From Spirochaetales bacterium (GTDB taxonomy: Bacteria; Spirochaetota; Spirochaetia; Treponematales; UBA12059), in the NCBI GenBank assembly GCA_016938515.1, contig JAFGUM010000232.1, positions 1 to 16,015 on the forward strand: DNA of 16,015 nt, written 5' to 3'. Below, one piece after another: positions 6,661 to 14,422 of the stretch; the first letter of the stretch is position 1; every line of letters starts with the position of its first letter. Made by a program: the position numbers and the translations under genes. Below the pieces are notes generated by a model. The model was not told the DNA's origin and did not search any database. It saw only the letters and a program-made list of their open reading frames with translations.

Positions 6661-7707
6661 TCACGAAGCCTGTGGATGTCCGCCTTGATCGACCCGCTGG
6701 CCGTTCCCGAGATCGGCTACCGATTGCCGCTCCGACAGCGTTGTGCGCAAGACTATAGTCTCGCTGTGCAGGTTCGGCATACCGACATGGTCAAGGGCGA
6801 TACGGCCAGCCAGTTTCCCTATCTGGAAGCGCGGCACCCTGACCGACGTCAGCGGCGGTTCGCAGAGGATAGCATTCTCGCTGTCGTCGAAGCCGATGGC
6901 CGATACCTGGTCCGGCACGCGATACCCCAGCTGGGCCAGGCGGAGCAGCCCCGTGCGCGCCTGTTCGTCGTTTACGAACAGTATTGCCGTTGGCATACCG
7001 CCCTCGCCGGTGGAGCCGGAAGCCGCGACTATGGCTTCGACAGCCGCGTCCCCGGCGCCCAGGAAGTGTCTGGACAGCAAGCCGGCACGCTCCATCGCTG
7101 TGCGGTATCCGGCGAGTCTCAACTCGGTATACTCATATGTCAGATCGCCCCCGGCAAACACGATATGCGTGTGTCCACGTTGCAGAAAATAGCGTACAGC
7201 CATCGAGGCTGCTTCTTCGTTGTCCATGCCAACGCAACTGATGCCATCGGGAGCCCACTGCCGAGCCAGGAGCACACACGGCAAGCCTTCCGCGAGCAGT
7301 TCGGGAAGCAGCGGGTCGTCACGTGACGAAGCCATGACTATAACGGCGTCGGGACGCAATTGCGGATCATGGATGAGTACGCTCGTCGCATGATCCGGCT
7401 TGAGCGGTGGGTCATGTACGGCAAGTCCGAGGTTGCCGTGCGCCTCGTCGACTACAGCGGCTCTGACGCCTTGGAGCAGCTCCTTGAACACCTGCTGCGA
7501 CGACATGCTCATCGGGTGGATGAGCAGTATGCCCGGGTTGCCTCGCGTAGTATCCCGATCGTCAGGATCATGGCTGTCGAGGTCCGCCGCTACCTTTCTG
7601 ACCCTATCCCTCATGCGCTGCGATACCCCGGGCTTGCCGTTTAGAACGAGAGAAACCGTGCTTTTTGCTACACCCGCGAGGCGGGCTATATCCGATACCG
7701 ATGCCAT
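6661..7707 (-). CDS. LacI-family transcriptional repressor
   Basis: This 348-residue regulator has a typical LacI helix-turn-helix at residues 1-25 (VSDIARLAGVAKSTVSLVLN), then GKPGVSQRMRDRV and the hinge. A periplasmic-binding-protein-like effector domain follows from about residue 58 (GILLIHP) to 335, with ILFVNDEQARTGLLR and SAIGFDDSENA as in other sugar-responsive members. The ATG at 7707 has AGGAAAG upstream. It is read from its own promoter (7725-7753), shares strand with GH130 downstream and with the symporter, deacetylase and glycosidase genes upstream, and is most likely the local regulator of the whole sugar locus. The inducer is unknown, presumably a sugar released from the imported glycan. 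Confidence 0.93.
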   Translation of the reverse strand: MASVSDIARLAGVAKSTVSLVLNGKPGVSQRMRDRVRKVAADLDSHDPDDRDTTRGNPGILLIHPMSMSSQQVFKELLQGVRAAVVDEAHGNLGLAVHDPPLKPDHATSVLIHDPQLRPDAVIVMASSRDDPLLPELLAEGLPCVLLARQWAPDGISCVGMDNEEAASMAVRYFLQRGHTHIVFAGGDLTYEYTELRLAGYRTAMERAGLLSRHFLGAGDAAVEAIVAASGSTGEGGMPTAILFVNDEQARTGLLRLAQLGYRVPDQVSAIGFDDSENAILCEPPLTSVRVPRFQIGKLAGRIALDHVGMPNLHSETIVLRTTLSERQSVADLGNGQRVDQGGHPQAS

Positions 7708-7724
7708 GGTGTCTTTCCTGGTTC

Positions 7725-7753
7725 ATTGTACGAATCGCGTGACCACTCGGCAA
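7725..7753 (-). promoter_or_regulatory. Sigma70-type promoter of lacI-GH130
   Basis: On the minus strand, TTGCCG (7748-7753) is followed by a 17-bp spacer and TACAAT (7725-7730), a 5/6 match to the -10 consensus. The start of transcription would fall near 7718, just ahead of AGGAAAG and the ATG. The -10 region (7722-7738) shares 15 of 17 bases with the -10 region of the glycosidase operon promoter at 11976-11992, which suggests common control, perhaps autoregulation by the LacI protein. Confidence 0.7.
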
Positions 7754-7793
7754 GGCACCCGGCCGGATTGCCTCGATAGGGTAGACGCTTTTT

Positions 7794-7818
7794 CCGGTAG
7801 CATTGGATTCGCTACCAG
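7794..7818. other. Small inverted repeat in the symporter-lacI gap
   Basis: CCGGTAGC and GCTACCAG form an eight-pair stem with one G-T wobble around a nine-base loop, within the 141-bp gap between the symporter stop and lacI. On the minus transcript it is followed by AAAAAGC, not by a T-run, so it is not a standard intrinsic terminator. It could limit read-through or protect the end of the upstream message. The rest of the gap holds the lacI promoter. Confidence 0.35.
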
Positions 7819-7848
7819 TTCATACTGATGGTAGTTGTCGAAGAACCT

Positions 7849-9162
7849 CTAAATTTCAATGTTTGAAACGGAGGCACCCGCGACAACGGGCCGCACAAAG
7901 AATGATGCTGCAAATGACAGCACCATCAAAATCAATGGAAATACGGAAAGCATGGACCGTGCCGCCAGTTCCGGGGTTGGCCCTGGATTGGATCGATCAT
8001 GGAATCCGAAAATAACGGCTACAAGTATGAATACCAGACTTCGCAGCAAACCTGAGAAACGGATGACAAAGCTGATGGTCGACTGATAGATGGCTTCCCG
8101 CCTTAAACCTGATTTGCGGGCATCTTCGTCGATGATTGCCGCGTTGACCAGGTCCAGGTTCGCGATGACTCCTCCCAACCCGAAACCTATCCACACGCCG
8201 CTCAGTATGGCGGGAATCAGGCTGCCGACAATAAGCATGGGGAGAAAACCGAGCCCGAAAACCAGTAGAGCCATGCGCCATGTCTTGAGTACACCCTGGC
8301 TGCGAGCCAGCGCGCTCCAGACCAGGACCGATGGTATGGCTGTCACGAACACTGCCGCGGTCAGGTATGTAGCATGTGCATCAGGCAAGTCCAGCACATA
8401 TTTAACGAAGAAGGGAATCACCGCCATAATAAGACCGTTGGCTGCCTGGTAAAAGAAATTTGCGGCTCCCACTGCCAGAAAATTGACGTTGCCTATCACA
8501 GCCCTGAATGAATCGACGAGACCCGGTTGCGCGGAATCCTGGTATTCCGGGTTCTCGTGCGTTCCCATCGTGGAGTAGACATAGATTGCCACTCCGATTG
8601 CGGCATACGCGATTGCTACCGTCCGGTACCCCAGCCCCCTGACTATCATGGGCGTCAATACCACGCCGGCTATCATGCCGACGAGCGACAGCACCTGGCG
8701 TGTCCCGTTGGCTCTGGCCCGTTCTCCGATGTCTATAAACAATTCGGGCAGCAGGGCGTGGTAGTTGGTGGTCAGTACGGTGTTGGCTGTTTCAGTAAGC
8801 ATCAGGAACGCCGTGTAGTACAGTAGAAGGCTTGCGCCTCGCCCTAGTCCTCCGGGCGGGCTGAAGAACAGAATCATGAACAAGCCAAATAGTGGAGCCG
8901 TGGCCAGCATCCATGGCTTGCGCCGGCCGAAGCGCGTTCGTGTCCGATCGGAGAGGAACCCCAATAGCGGGTCGTTGATGGCATCCCAGATGGAGAAGAA
9001 GATGGTGCCGACACCTATCATGGCCAGGCTCAGTCCTATCTTGTCATTATAGAAATAGGTGCCCTGAGAACTGTACATGTACCCTGGAATTGAATAGCCC
9101 AGCATGCCCAGTGCGTAGCGGAACCAGTGCGTCCGCCGCGGTTTCGATCCGGTGCTGTTCAT
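7849..9162 (-). CDS. GPH-family sugar:cation symporter (MelB-like)
   Basis: This 437-residue polytopic protein has about twelve membrane segments and belongs to the glycoside-pentoside-hexuronide:cation symporter family, whose model member is the melibiose carrier MelB. The diagnostic loop between helices 2 and 3 is present: WDAINDPLLGFLSDRTRTRF at residues 59-78, then GRRKPWML. D60 and D64 correspond in pattern to the paired cation-binding aspartates of MelB. It would import a mono- or oligosaccharide with sodium or protons. The ATG at 9162 overlaps the upstream deacetylase stop as ATGA. The next gene, lacI, has its own promoter after a 141-bp gap. It gives the locus a second uptake route beside the ABC importer. 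Substrate cannot be read from sequence. Confidence 0.9.
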   Translation of the reverse strand: MNSTGSKPRRTHWFRYALGMLGYSIPGYMYSSQGTYFYNDKIGLSLAMIGVGTIFFSIWDAINDPLLGFLSDRTRTRFGRRKPWMLATAPLFGLFMILFFSPPGGLGRGASLLLYYTAFLMLTETANTVLTTNYHALLPELFIDIGERARANGTRQVLSLVGMIAGVVLTPMIVRGLGYRTVAIAYAAIGVAIYVYSTMGTHENPEYQDSAQPGLVDSFRAVIGNVNFLAVGAANFFYQAANGLIMAVIPFFVKYVLDLPDAHATYLTAAVFVTAIPSVLVWSALARSQGVLKTWRMALLVFGLGFLPMLIVGSLIPAILSGVWIGFGLGGVIANLDLVNAAIIDEDARKSGLRREAIYQSTISFVIRFSGLLRSLVFILVAVIFGFHDRSNPGPTPELAARSMLSVFPLILMVLSFAASFFVRPVVAGASVSNIEI

Positions 9163-10067
9163 GGGGACACTTCTTGCATGGATACATCCCGGTCGGTACC
9201 GAGGCGTATCAGGTTGTAGTATTCGCGTGAGAACACGCGGTAATAGAACCAGGCAGGCACGTGTGTAACGAGGGGCTGGACATCATCTATGACAGCCCGT
9301 TGGCTCCGATGTGCCAGGCATATTTTTTTCTTGACGTTTCCATACGGTGCGATGCGCATCGCCAAGGTAGCCGGCGGCAATCCGGTCTCTGGTCTGAACC
9401 GCTCCCTGAACGTACGTGATACCTTCAGGGCCAGAGCGATTTGCCTGTCGCAGAGCGTCATGACGGCGAGTTGTCTGACACCGTGTCGGTCGCGGACAAG
9501 CAGTTCACGGGTGGCTCGTCCCGACCACGCGTGGTCGGGATGGCCGTACAGCCCGAGGGCATCGTCGAAACAGACGACGGTATCCGGGCGCGCACTGTCC
9601 AGACGGGCTGCTATCTCGGATTGGAGCGTCGGGAGGGGAACACTGTCAAGGCGTCGGTCGGGATAGCGCAACACCGTAAGCGACGCATCGCCTGTCAGGC
9701 GTGCCACGCGGGCAAGCTCTTGTTCTCTCAGATCGCCAAGGCCATCGCGGTTCACGAGGCCGCCGGTCGGCCCGTCTTCTCCACGGGTCAGATACAGCAG
9801 GTGTATGCTGGCTCCCGCCTTGCGCCAAGCTACCAGTGAACCGGCAACCATGATCTCGTCATCTGGATGAGCAAAAATGGCCAGCACGGATCGCGGAGAT
9901 GCATAATCAGGGTTGCGGCTGGACAACGGCACCGTCGGATCATTGACCAGGTGGAACAGGATAAGGTTCGCGACAGACAACGTCGCGATGATAGCCACCG
10001 AGACACTGCCTATGCAGGCGATACCGGTCGTCAAAGCCCTCAACTCGACGGGTGCACACTGAATCAT
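9159..10067 (-). CDS. Membrane-anchored PIG-L/LmbE-family deacetylase
   Basis: This 302-residue protein has one hydrophobic N-terminal helix (about residues 12-41) and then a PIG-L/LmbE domain. Family members are metal-dependent hydrolases that remove N-acetyl groups from N-acetylglucosamine-containing compounds, such as glycosyl-inositols, mycothiol and bacillithiol precursors, or chitobiose. The zinc-site motif AHPDDE is at residues 66-71, TRGE at 94-97 and the second metal motif HPDH at 176-179, so the site looks intact. With one anchor helix and only R10 before it, the catalytic domain may face the periplasm, though topology is uncertain. Both ends overlap neighbours by four bases (glycosidase upstream, symporter downstream), which ties it to sugar use rather than thiol synthesis. 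An uncleaved anchor is unusual for family members with small soluble substrates. Confidence 0.87.
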   Translation of the reverse strand: MIQCAPVELRALTTGIACIGSVSVAIIATLSVANLILFHLVNDPTVPLSSRNPDYASPRSVLAIFAHPDDEIMVAGSLVAWRKAGASIHLLYLTRGEDGPTGGLVNRDGLGDLREQELARVARLTGDASLTVLRYPDRRLDSVPLPTLQSEIAARLDSARPDTVVCFDDALGLYGHPDHAWSGRATRELLVRDRHGVRQLAVMTLCDRQIALALKVSRTFRERFRPETGLPPATLAMRIAPYGNVKKKICLAHRSQRAVIDDVQPLVTHVPAWFYYRVFSREYYNLIRLGTDRDVSMQEVSP

Positions 10068-11938
10068 GGGTGGGGTTCTTCACCTTCGGTCTGTAGCTGG
10101 TATGGAAATCCGGTGGCATCCGCGAAGTCGATGGCGAAGGCGGCCACGGAACTCCAGGCCTGCAGCGAAGAGCCCTTCCCGACGGCGGGGCTGTAGTATT
10201 CAACGGGGGTAGCCCAGCCAGTGGCCAGCGACCAGGCAAACCAGCGTCGTAGCGGATACGCCGGATCGAGCCCCATCGTTCCTTTGGCGAATGCGTACAG
10301 GCTCGACCAGTACGGCCAGTCACTGCCGTTGTGGTAGCTATAGGGGCGCGATGATTTTTCTACCAGGTGGTCGGGAAAGCGGTACAGCGGGTAGCAGCAC
10401 ATGGTTCCCCAGTCGCCGAACGGCTGCTCCCCGTTTGAGCGGGTTTCCAGATGCCGCTCCATCGCGTCCAGTAGCCGGCGTGACCGGTCGTGATCGGCCA
10501 CGCCGAAGAGGACGGCGAGGACGGTATCGATAGCCAGGTGATCCTCGGTGCGGGCACCACCCGTGTAGTCGACATACCAGCCCAGACTGTCGACCCACAG
10601 GTGCTGGTTGATAGCCAGGCGGACGCGCTCCGCTTCCTCCGCGTAGCCCGGAGCGCCGGGCACGCCGGGGTCGTCCCTCGCCGCGACCCGCGCGATGCGC
10701 CCGGCGCATACGAGCGCCCGGTAATACAGCACTTCCGTGTAGGTGACATAGCCGTCGCGGTAGACGTTGTCGGCCCAGTCATGGCGATCCCAGGACTCGC
10801 GATACATCAATCCACTGGCATCGGCTCTGTCCCTCATGCCGTCGACGCACCGGAGCGCCAGTCCGGCAAGGCTGGAGCCCTGAGGCGCTTCCCGCAGCAC
10901 GCCGATGTCGCCCGTAGCCGCCACATAATCGTGCAGGAGCATGACGAAGAAGGCTGGCGAGTCGCTGTGGTCTTCCCAGAAGACATGGCTGGCGTCGATG
11001 ACGGCGCTGGGGCAGCGTCCGGCTTCGTCGATGCCCAGGGCCAGGGTCAGCAGTTCTTCCCTGACAAGGTCGGGGCGATGAGCCAGCAGGGGCAGCGCGG
11101 TAAAATAGCCATCGCGGTAGTACGTCCGGGGCGGCCACTGATAATTGACCCCGGCGAAAAACCCTTTGAAGCCGTTGATGTCCTTGTAGCTGGATATGGC
11201 GCAGTTGAGAGCCGAAGCGTGCATGGCGCGCTCCAGCGCGTCCGACCCTTTCATCCGTTCCCGCAGGAAGGCGTCGTGCCGCTTCGCGTCCGCGAGGGCT
11301 GCGTCGAAGCCGGCCAGCAGCTCCTCGTCGGACCGGGATTCCCCGGCTGGTTCGGGGTGGTACACGAGGCGGATACGCCCGGACGACCCGGCGGGCAGGC
11401 TCAGGCGGAGCGACAGGTGGTACCCTGGCCCCTCGCGCTCGCGCAGCGACAGAGGGGTATCTGAGGCTACCACCGGGCAGGAGCCGCGTCCGGGGTCAAC
11501 CTGGCCCCGCACCGATTCGTGGTCCAGGAAGCCGAAGTCGAGGCCGAAAACCGTTTCACCGGGTTGGCCGTTGCGCAGCGTGTATTCCTGGTATACGAGC
11601 GCTGTAGTTTCATCGAGAAAACTGTCGCAGATTATGCTGAACGAATCGGACTCCGTGGCCACGCGCTGGCGGCGGCCAAACATGGACAGCTTTTTGGTTG
11701 CGTTCCATGGCCAGGCTGTACCGTTGATCGACACGCCAACGTAGGAGCTATCTGGTTCCAGTACCGGGCCGAAACCCACAATCGCGTAACGCGACACTCC
11801 ACCGCATCCGTCGAACTGAACCATGGTGGTGCGGTTGGCGCAGTCGTAAGGCAGCCGTGTTGGCATCGGTAACGAGGCCACGAGGCTCCCATCGCTGCTA
11901 GGCTGGAGGATGGTGTCTGTCAATAGAGTCACGGGCAT
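10064..11938 (-). CDS. Six-hairpin glycosidase, glycogen-debranching-enzyme-like (COG3408 type)
   Basis: This 624-residue enzyme has an N-terminal beta-rich domain (about residues 1-200) and an alpha/alpha six-barrel (about 230-610). The barrel resembles amylo-alpha-1,6-glucosidase/GH133-type proteins: RTYYRDGYFTALPLL at 271-285 matches the family's GRDTFIALP-like motif, YSYHNGSDWPYW at 533-544 its YHNGSVWPW motif, and E580 followed by QAWS at 593-596 its acidic residue before QAWS. D276 and E580 are the best catalytic candidates by position, with WDRHDWAD (383-390) as another acidic cluster. No signal peptide is seen, so it is cytoplasmic. The start has AAGGA six bases upstream (after the ATG at 11938) and its own promoter. 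It is the first gene of the leftward operon. GH63, GH78 or another six-hairpin family are alternatives; exact specificity is open. Confidence 0.75.
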   Translation of the reverse strand: MPVTLLTDTILQPSSDGSLVASLPMPTRLPYDCANRTTMVQFDGCGGVSRYAIVGFGPVLEPDSSYVGVSINGTAWPWNATKKLSMFGRRQRVATESDSFSIICDSFLDETTALVYQEYTLRNGQPGETVFGLDFGFLDHESVRGQVDPGRGSCPVVASDTPLSLREREGPGYHLSLRLSLPAGSSGRIRLVYHPEPAGESRSDEELLAGFDAALADAKRHDAFLRERMKGSDALERAMHASALNCAISSYKDINGFKGFFAGVNYQWPPRTYYRDGYFTALPLLAHRPDLVREELLTLALGIDEAGRCPSAVIDASHVFWEDHSDSPAFFVMLLHDYVAATGDIGVLREAPQGSSLAGLALRCVDGMRDRADASGLMYRESWDRHDWADNVYRDGYVTYTEVLYYRALVCAGRIARVAARDDPGVPGAPGYAEEAERVRLAINQHLWVDSLGWYVDYTGGARTEDHLAIDTVLAVLFGVADHDRSRRLLDAMERHLETRSNGEQPFGDWGTMCCYPLYRFPDHLVEKSSRPYSYHNGSDWPYWSSLYAFAKGTMGLDPAYPLRRWFAWSLATGWATPVEYYSPAVGKGSSLQAWSSVAAFAIDFADATGFPYQLQTEGEEPHP

Positions 11939-11978
11939 TGGCTATCCTTATCCAGTGTCATGAAGATTGTGGATATTC

Positions 11979-12007
11979 ATTATACGATTCGCCTGGCAGG
12001 CTCGCAA
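11979..12007 (-). promoter_or_regulatory. Sigma70-type promoter of the leftward glycosidase operon
   Basis: On the minus strand, TTGCGA (12002-12007) and a perfect TATAAT (11979-11984) are separated by exactly 17 bp. Transcription would begin near 11972, about 34 bases before the ATG at 11938. The overlapping block GCGAATCGTATAATGAA (11976-11992) recurs with two changes at the lacI promoter, and its core ATTATACGAT recurs as ATCATACGAT at the -10 of the divergent ABC promoter. Confidence 0.8.
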
Positions 12008-12045
12008 GGCGTCTCGGAGAATCGGGATACGGATCAAGAAATTCA

Positions 12046-12074
12046 TTGACAATACGGGAATCCGATCATACGAT
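12046..12074 (+). promoter_or_regulatory. Sigma70-type promoter of the ABC importer operon
   Basis: A perfect -35 TTGACA (12046-12051) is followed by a 17-bp spacer and TACGAT (12069-12074). Transcription would begin near 12081, about 77 bases before the binding-protein ATG. The predicted start coincides with a perfect inverted repeat, so repression by a bound dimer is expected. Confidence 0.8.
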
Positions 12075-12080
12075 AAAACG

Positions 12081-12101
12081 AACGAACGAAAATCGTTCGT
12101 T
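12081..12101. promoter_or_regulatory. Candidate operator at +1 of the ABC operon
   Basis: AACGAACGA, spacer AAA, TCGTTCGTT is a perfect 9-3-9 inverted repeat starting at the predicted transcription start. A second register exists because ACGA is repeated: AAAACGAACGA (12075-12085) can pair with TCGTTCGTTTT (12093-12103). Its place just downstream of the -10 is classic for a repressor site. The LacI-family protein of the locus is the likely binder, which is inference. Confidence 0.65.
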
Positions 12102-12107
12102 TTCAAA

Positions 12108-12138
12108 CGCAGGCCTGTTGTCCAGGTTAAAACCTGCG
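12108..12138 (+). other. Potential 5' leader hairpin of the ABC operon
   Basis: CGCAGG (12108-12113) can pair with CCTGCG (12133-12138). Inside, CCTG (12114-12117) can pair with CAGG (12123-12126), giving a stacked helix with a bulge, eight bases ahead of the ribosome binding site AAGGAGG (12146-12152). The overlapping CAGGTT-AA-AACCTG (12123-12136) offers a competing fold. It may tune mRNA stability or translation. Confidence 0.35.
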
Positions 12139-12157
12139 GTACACGAAGGAGGATCAC

Positions 12158-13423
12158 ATGCGATCAATTCGTCTGGTAGCGCTGTTGACGCTTGCTCTGG
12201 TTCCCGCGATGGTGTGGGCAGTCGGTGGCAAGGAAAGCTCTGCTGCGGAGCCAGCGCAGACAGTCATCAGGTTTACCTGGTTCACCGACGGTCCGGACAA
12301 AGCCGCGATAGAAGCGGTTATTGCCGACTACATGAGCGCGAATCCCAACGTCACGGTTGAGCTGTCCATCGTTCCGTACGCAGAGCTCAACCAGCTGCTG
12401 GCTACCCAGGCGTCCGGCGGCCAAGCGCCCGATCTGGCCCGCGTAACCGAGCCATACCGCTTCTTCGACTACGCCCTTGACCTTACGCCATACGTGTCAC
12501 CGGGCTTTGCCGACCAGTTCCTCAAGGGGTCGATGATGATGGTTCGGGCTCCTTCGGGCGCCCTCGTCGGTTTTCCGCACGACCTTACCATGAACGGGCC
12601 GTTCATCAACGTGTCTTTATTCAAGAAAGCCGGTATTCCCGTGCCAACGGGCAAGGTAACCTGGGAGTCGCTTTTCGAAGCCGCCAGCGCCGTACAGAAA
12701 GCCACGGGTGTTCCATACGCCGTCGCCGCCGACAGAAGCGGACACCGGCTCGACGGCATCGTCCAGTCGTACGGTGCGAGTTTCTTTACCCCGGATGGCA
12801 AGGCTCTGAACCTGCAGTCAGCCAACACGACAGGAGCCTTCAAGTACTTCGTGGACCTGCACAAGCAGGGCATCATGCCGCTCGAGATATGGGCCGGTGG
12901 TTCTGGATACGTAGGCGGCAACCAGCAGTTCATCAACGGTCAGCTGGTCATGTATATCAGCGGTAACTGGCAGGTTGCCCAGTTCGCGTCGACCATCGGC
13001 GACAAGTTCGAGTGGGCGGCCATCCCGAACGGATTCAACGCGCAGAGCGGCGGCATGCCGGGTGGCAAGTTCGTAATGGCGTTCAAGGGAAAGACCGACC
13101 CCAAAGAGGTAGGCAAGTTTGCCGAATACCTGGGAAGCAAGGCAGCTGTCGAGAAGTATGCATCGATGGCTATGTTCCTGCCAGCCCGCAACGACCTGAT
13201 AGCCTCCGGCGTCGCGTACCCGGTACGCACTGACGTGATGAACGTCTTCTCGGCTGGCTTGGCCATGATGCCCGCAACGGCGTATTCTGATAACTATCAT
13301 CTTAAGTTCGGCCCCGTGGCAAACGTCGTTCGCGACAGGTTGACGCAGGCCATCGCGGACGAGATCTCGTTCGATGAGGCTATGACCAGGATGCAGCGCG
13401 AAGCCGAGGAGCTGATGAAGTAA
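12158..13423 (+). CDS. CUT1 ABC importer, extracellular sugar-binding protein
   Basis: This 421-residue protein is a family 1 solute-binding protein (COG1653, SBP_bac_1) that captures a sugar or oligosaccharide in the periplasm for the two permeases encoded next. It has a signal peptide, residues 1-21, ending in MVWA, with likely cleavage before VGGKES. There is no lipobox cysteine, so it is a free periplasmic protein, as expected for a diderm. Typical family stretches include FTWFTDGPDKAAIEAVIADY near the mature start and GGMPGGKFVMAFKGK in the second lobe. The mature GGKE start resembles spirochaete binding proteins. A strong AAGGAGG (12146-12152) sits five bases before the ATG. A hairpin after the stop probably lets this gene be expressed more than the permeases. 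Confidence 0.93.
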   Translation: MRSIRLVALLTLALVPAMVWAVGGKESSAAEPAQTVIRFTWFTDGPDKAAIEAVIADYMSANPNVTVELSIVPYAELNQLLATQASGGQAPDLARVTEPYRFFDYALDLTPYVSPGFADQFLKGSMMMVRAPSGALVGFPHDLTMNGPFINVSLFKKAGIPVPTGKVTWESLFEAASAVQKATGVPYAVAADRSGHRLDGIVQSYGASFFTPDGKALNLQSANTTGAFKYFVDLHKQGIMPLEIWAGGSGYVGGNQQFINGQLVMYISGNWQVAQFASTIGDKFEWAAIPNGFNAQSGGMPGGKFVMAFKGKTDPKEVGKFAEYLGSKAAVEKYASMAMFLPARNDLIASGVAYPVRTDVMNVFSAGLAMMPATAYSDNYHLKFGPVANVVRDRLTQAIADEISFDEAMTRMQREAEELMK

Positions 13424-13460
13424 GCGACCCGTCGACGCCTTCACGCGCCAGGGGTGATGC

Positions 13461-13489
13461 TGATCCGGGTACCGTGCGTACCCGGATCA
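13461..13489 (+). other. Strong intercistronic hairpin between binding protein and permease
   Basis: TGATCCGGGTAC (13461-13472), loop CGTGC, GTACCCGGATCA (13478-13489) is a perfect 12-bp stem with a 5-base loop. It lies in the 117-bp gap between the binding-protein stop and the first permease. No T-run follows (TGTTTCGCGG), so it is not a standard terminator. It probably stabilises the upstream message or partly attenuates read-through, as intercistronic hairpins do in other ABC sugar operons. Confidence 0.75.
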
Positions 13490-13540
13490 TGTTTCGCGGA
13501 GCAGGACGTCCACGGCCTATCCGCACGGAAGGAGGACGCG

Positions 13541-14422
13541 ATGCGGATGGGAATACGCCGGCGGACGGAGCTGGCTCCGTACCTGTTTCTGCTGCCCAAT
13601 CTTGTCATTTTTACCCTGTTCATCGTGATTCCCACCCTTGCCAATTTTTATCTGGGATTGTTCCGTACGTCTCCGAGCGCTCCGCCTCAATTCGTTGGCC
13701 TGGAAAACTTCAGGTACATATTCACGGTAGACGACCTGTTCAAGCGCTCGCTGTCCAACCTCGCCTCGTTTATGGTCTTTGACGTGATGGCCATCGTCGT
13801 CCTGTCGGTGCTGATCGGCGTGCTGCTCAACCAGTCTATACGCGGGCGAGGATTCTACAGGAGCGCGTTCTTCTTTCCGGTCATGCTGTCACCGGTGGTA
13901 ATCGCCCTGGTCTGGGGCTGGATTCTCAACAACCGCTTTGGCCTGCTCAACGCGATGGTTTCACGAATAGGCCTTGATCCTCAACCCTGGCTGCTCAAAC
14001 CCGATCTGGCCCGCTTCTGGGTGGTCGCGGTACACGTATGGGCCACGGTAGGGTTTTTCGCCATCATCATTCTGGCGGGCTTGCAATCCATTCCAGCCAG
14101 CCTGTACGAAGCTGCTGAAGTTGATGGCTCCACGACGCTGCAGAATTTTTTCTATATAACCTTGCCCCTCCTCGCGCCTTCCATCATGACTGTGTCGCTC
14201 TTGAGCATGATCCGCGCGTTTGAAATATTTGACCACGTGTACATTCTGACCGGTGGAGGACCCGGAACCGCGACGATGATGGTCATCCAGTACATATACC
14301 GGGCGGCGTTCGAGCTTGATCAGCAAGGACGAGCATCGGCCGCGTCGCTCGTGCTCTTCGTCATCCTGCTTGTCCTGGCACTGGTGCAGTACCGCATCGG
14401 CAAGCAGAAGGAGGCCCTGTGA
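13541..14422 (+). CDS. CUT1 ABC importer permease, MalF/UgpA type
   Basis: This 293-residue integral membrane protein has six predicted helices and is the first of two permeases. The EAA loop that contacts the ATPase is intact: E190-A-A, G196, I206 and L208-P209 fit EAA-x3-G-x9-I-x-LP. The frame is open upstream to 13454, but that stretch crosses the hairpin and does not look like a permease. The ATG at 13541 has AAGGAGG five bases before it and begins MRMGIRRRTELAPYLFLLPN, a typical positive-inside start. The stop overlaps the next start by one base (TGATG). Confidence 0.94.
   Translation: MRMGIRRRTELAPYLFLLPNLVIFTLFIVIPTLANFYLGLFRTSPSAPPQFVGLENFRYIFTVDDLFKRSLSNLASFMVFDVMAIVVLSVLIGVLLNQSIRGRGFYRSAFFFPVMLSPVVIALVWGWILNNRFGLLNAMVSRIGLDPQPWLLKPDLARFWVVAVHVWATVGFFAIIILAGLQSIPASLYEAAEVDGSTTLQNFFYITLPLLAPSIMTVSLLSMIRAFEIFDHVYILTGGGPGTATMMVIQYIYRAAFELDQQGRASAASLVLFVILLVLALVQYRIGKQKEAL

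Noticed and set aside
6472..7326. 284-codon open frame on the plus strand opposite GH130 and lacI
   Set aside because: Spans two real genes on the other strand and has no coherent domain.
7794..7818. Hairpin as an intrinsic terminator after the symporter gene
   Set aside because: No T-run follows on the minus-strand transcript, and the stem is short.
10490..11464. 324-codon open frame on the plus strand opposite the six-hairpin glycosidase
   Set aside because: The opposite strand carries conserved barrel motifs over the whole stretch; this frame has none.
13461..13489. Hairpin as a full terminator ending the binding-protein message
   Set aside because: No T-run, and the downstream permease has no visible promoter of its own, so read-through is expected.
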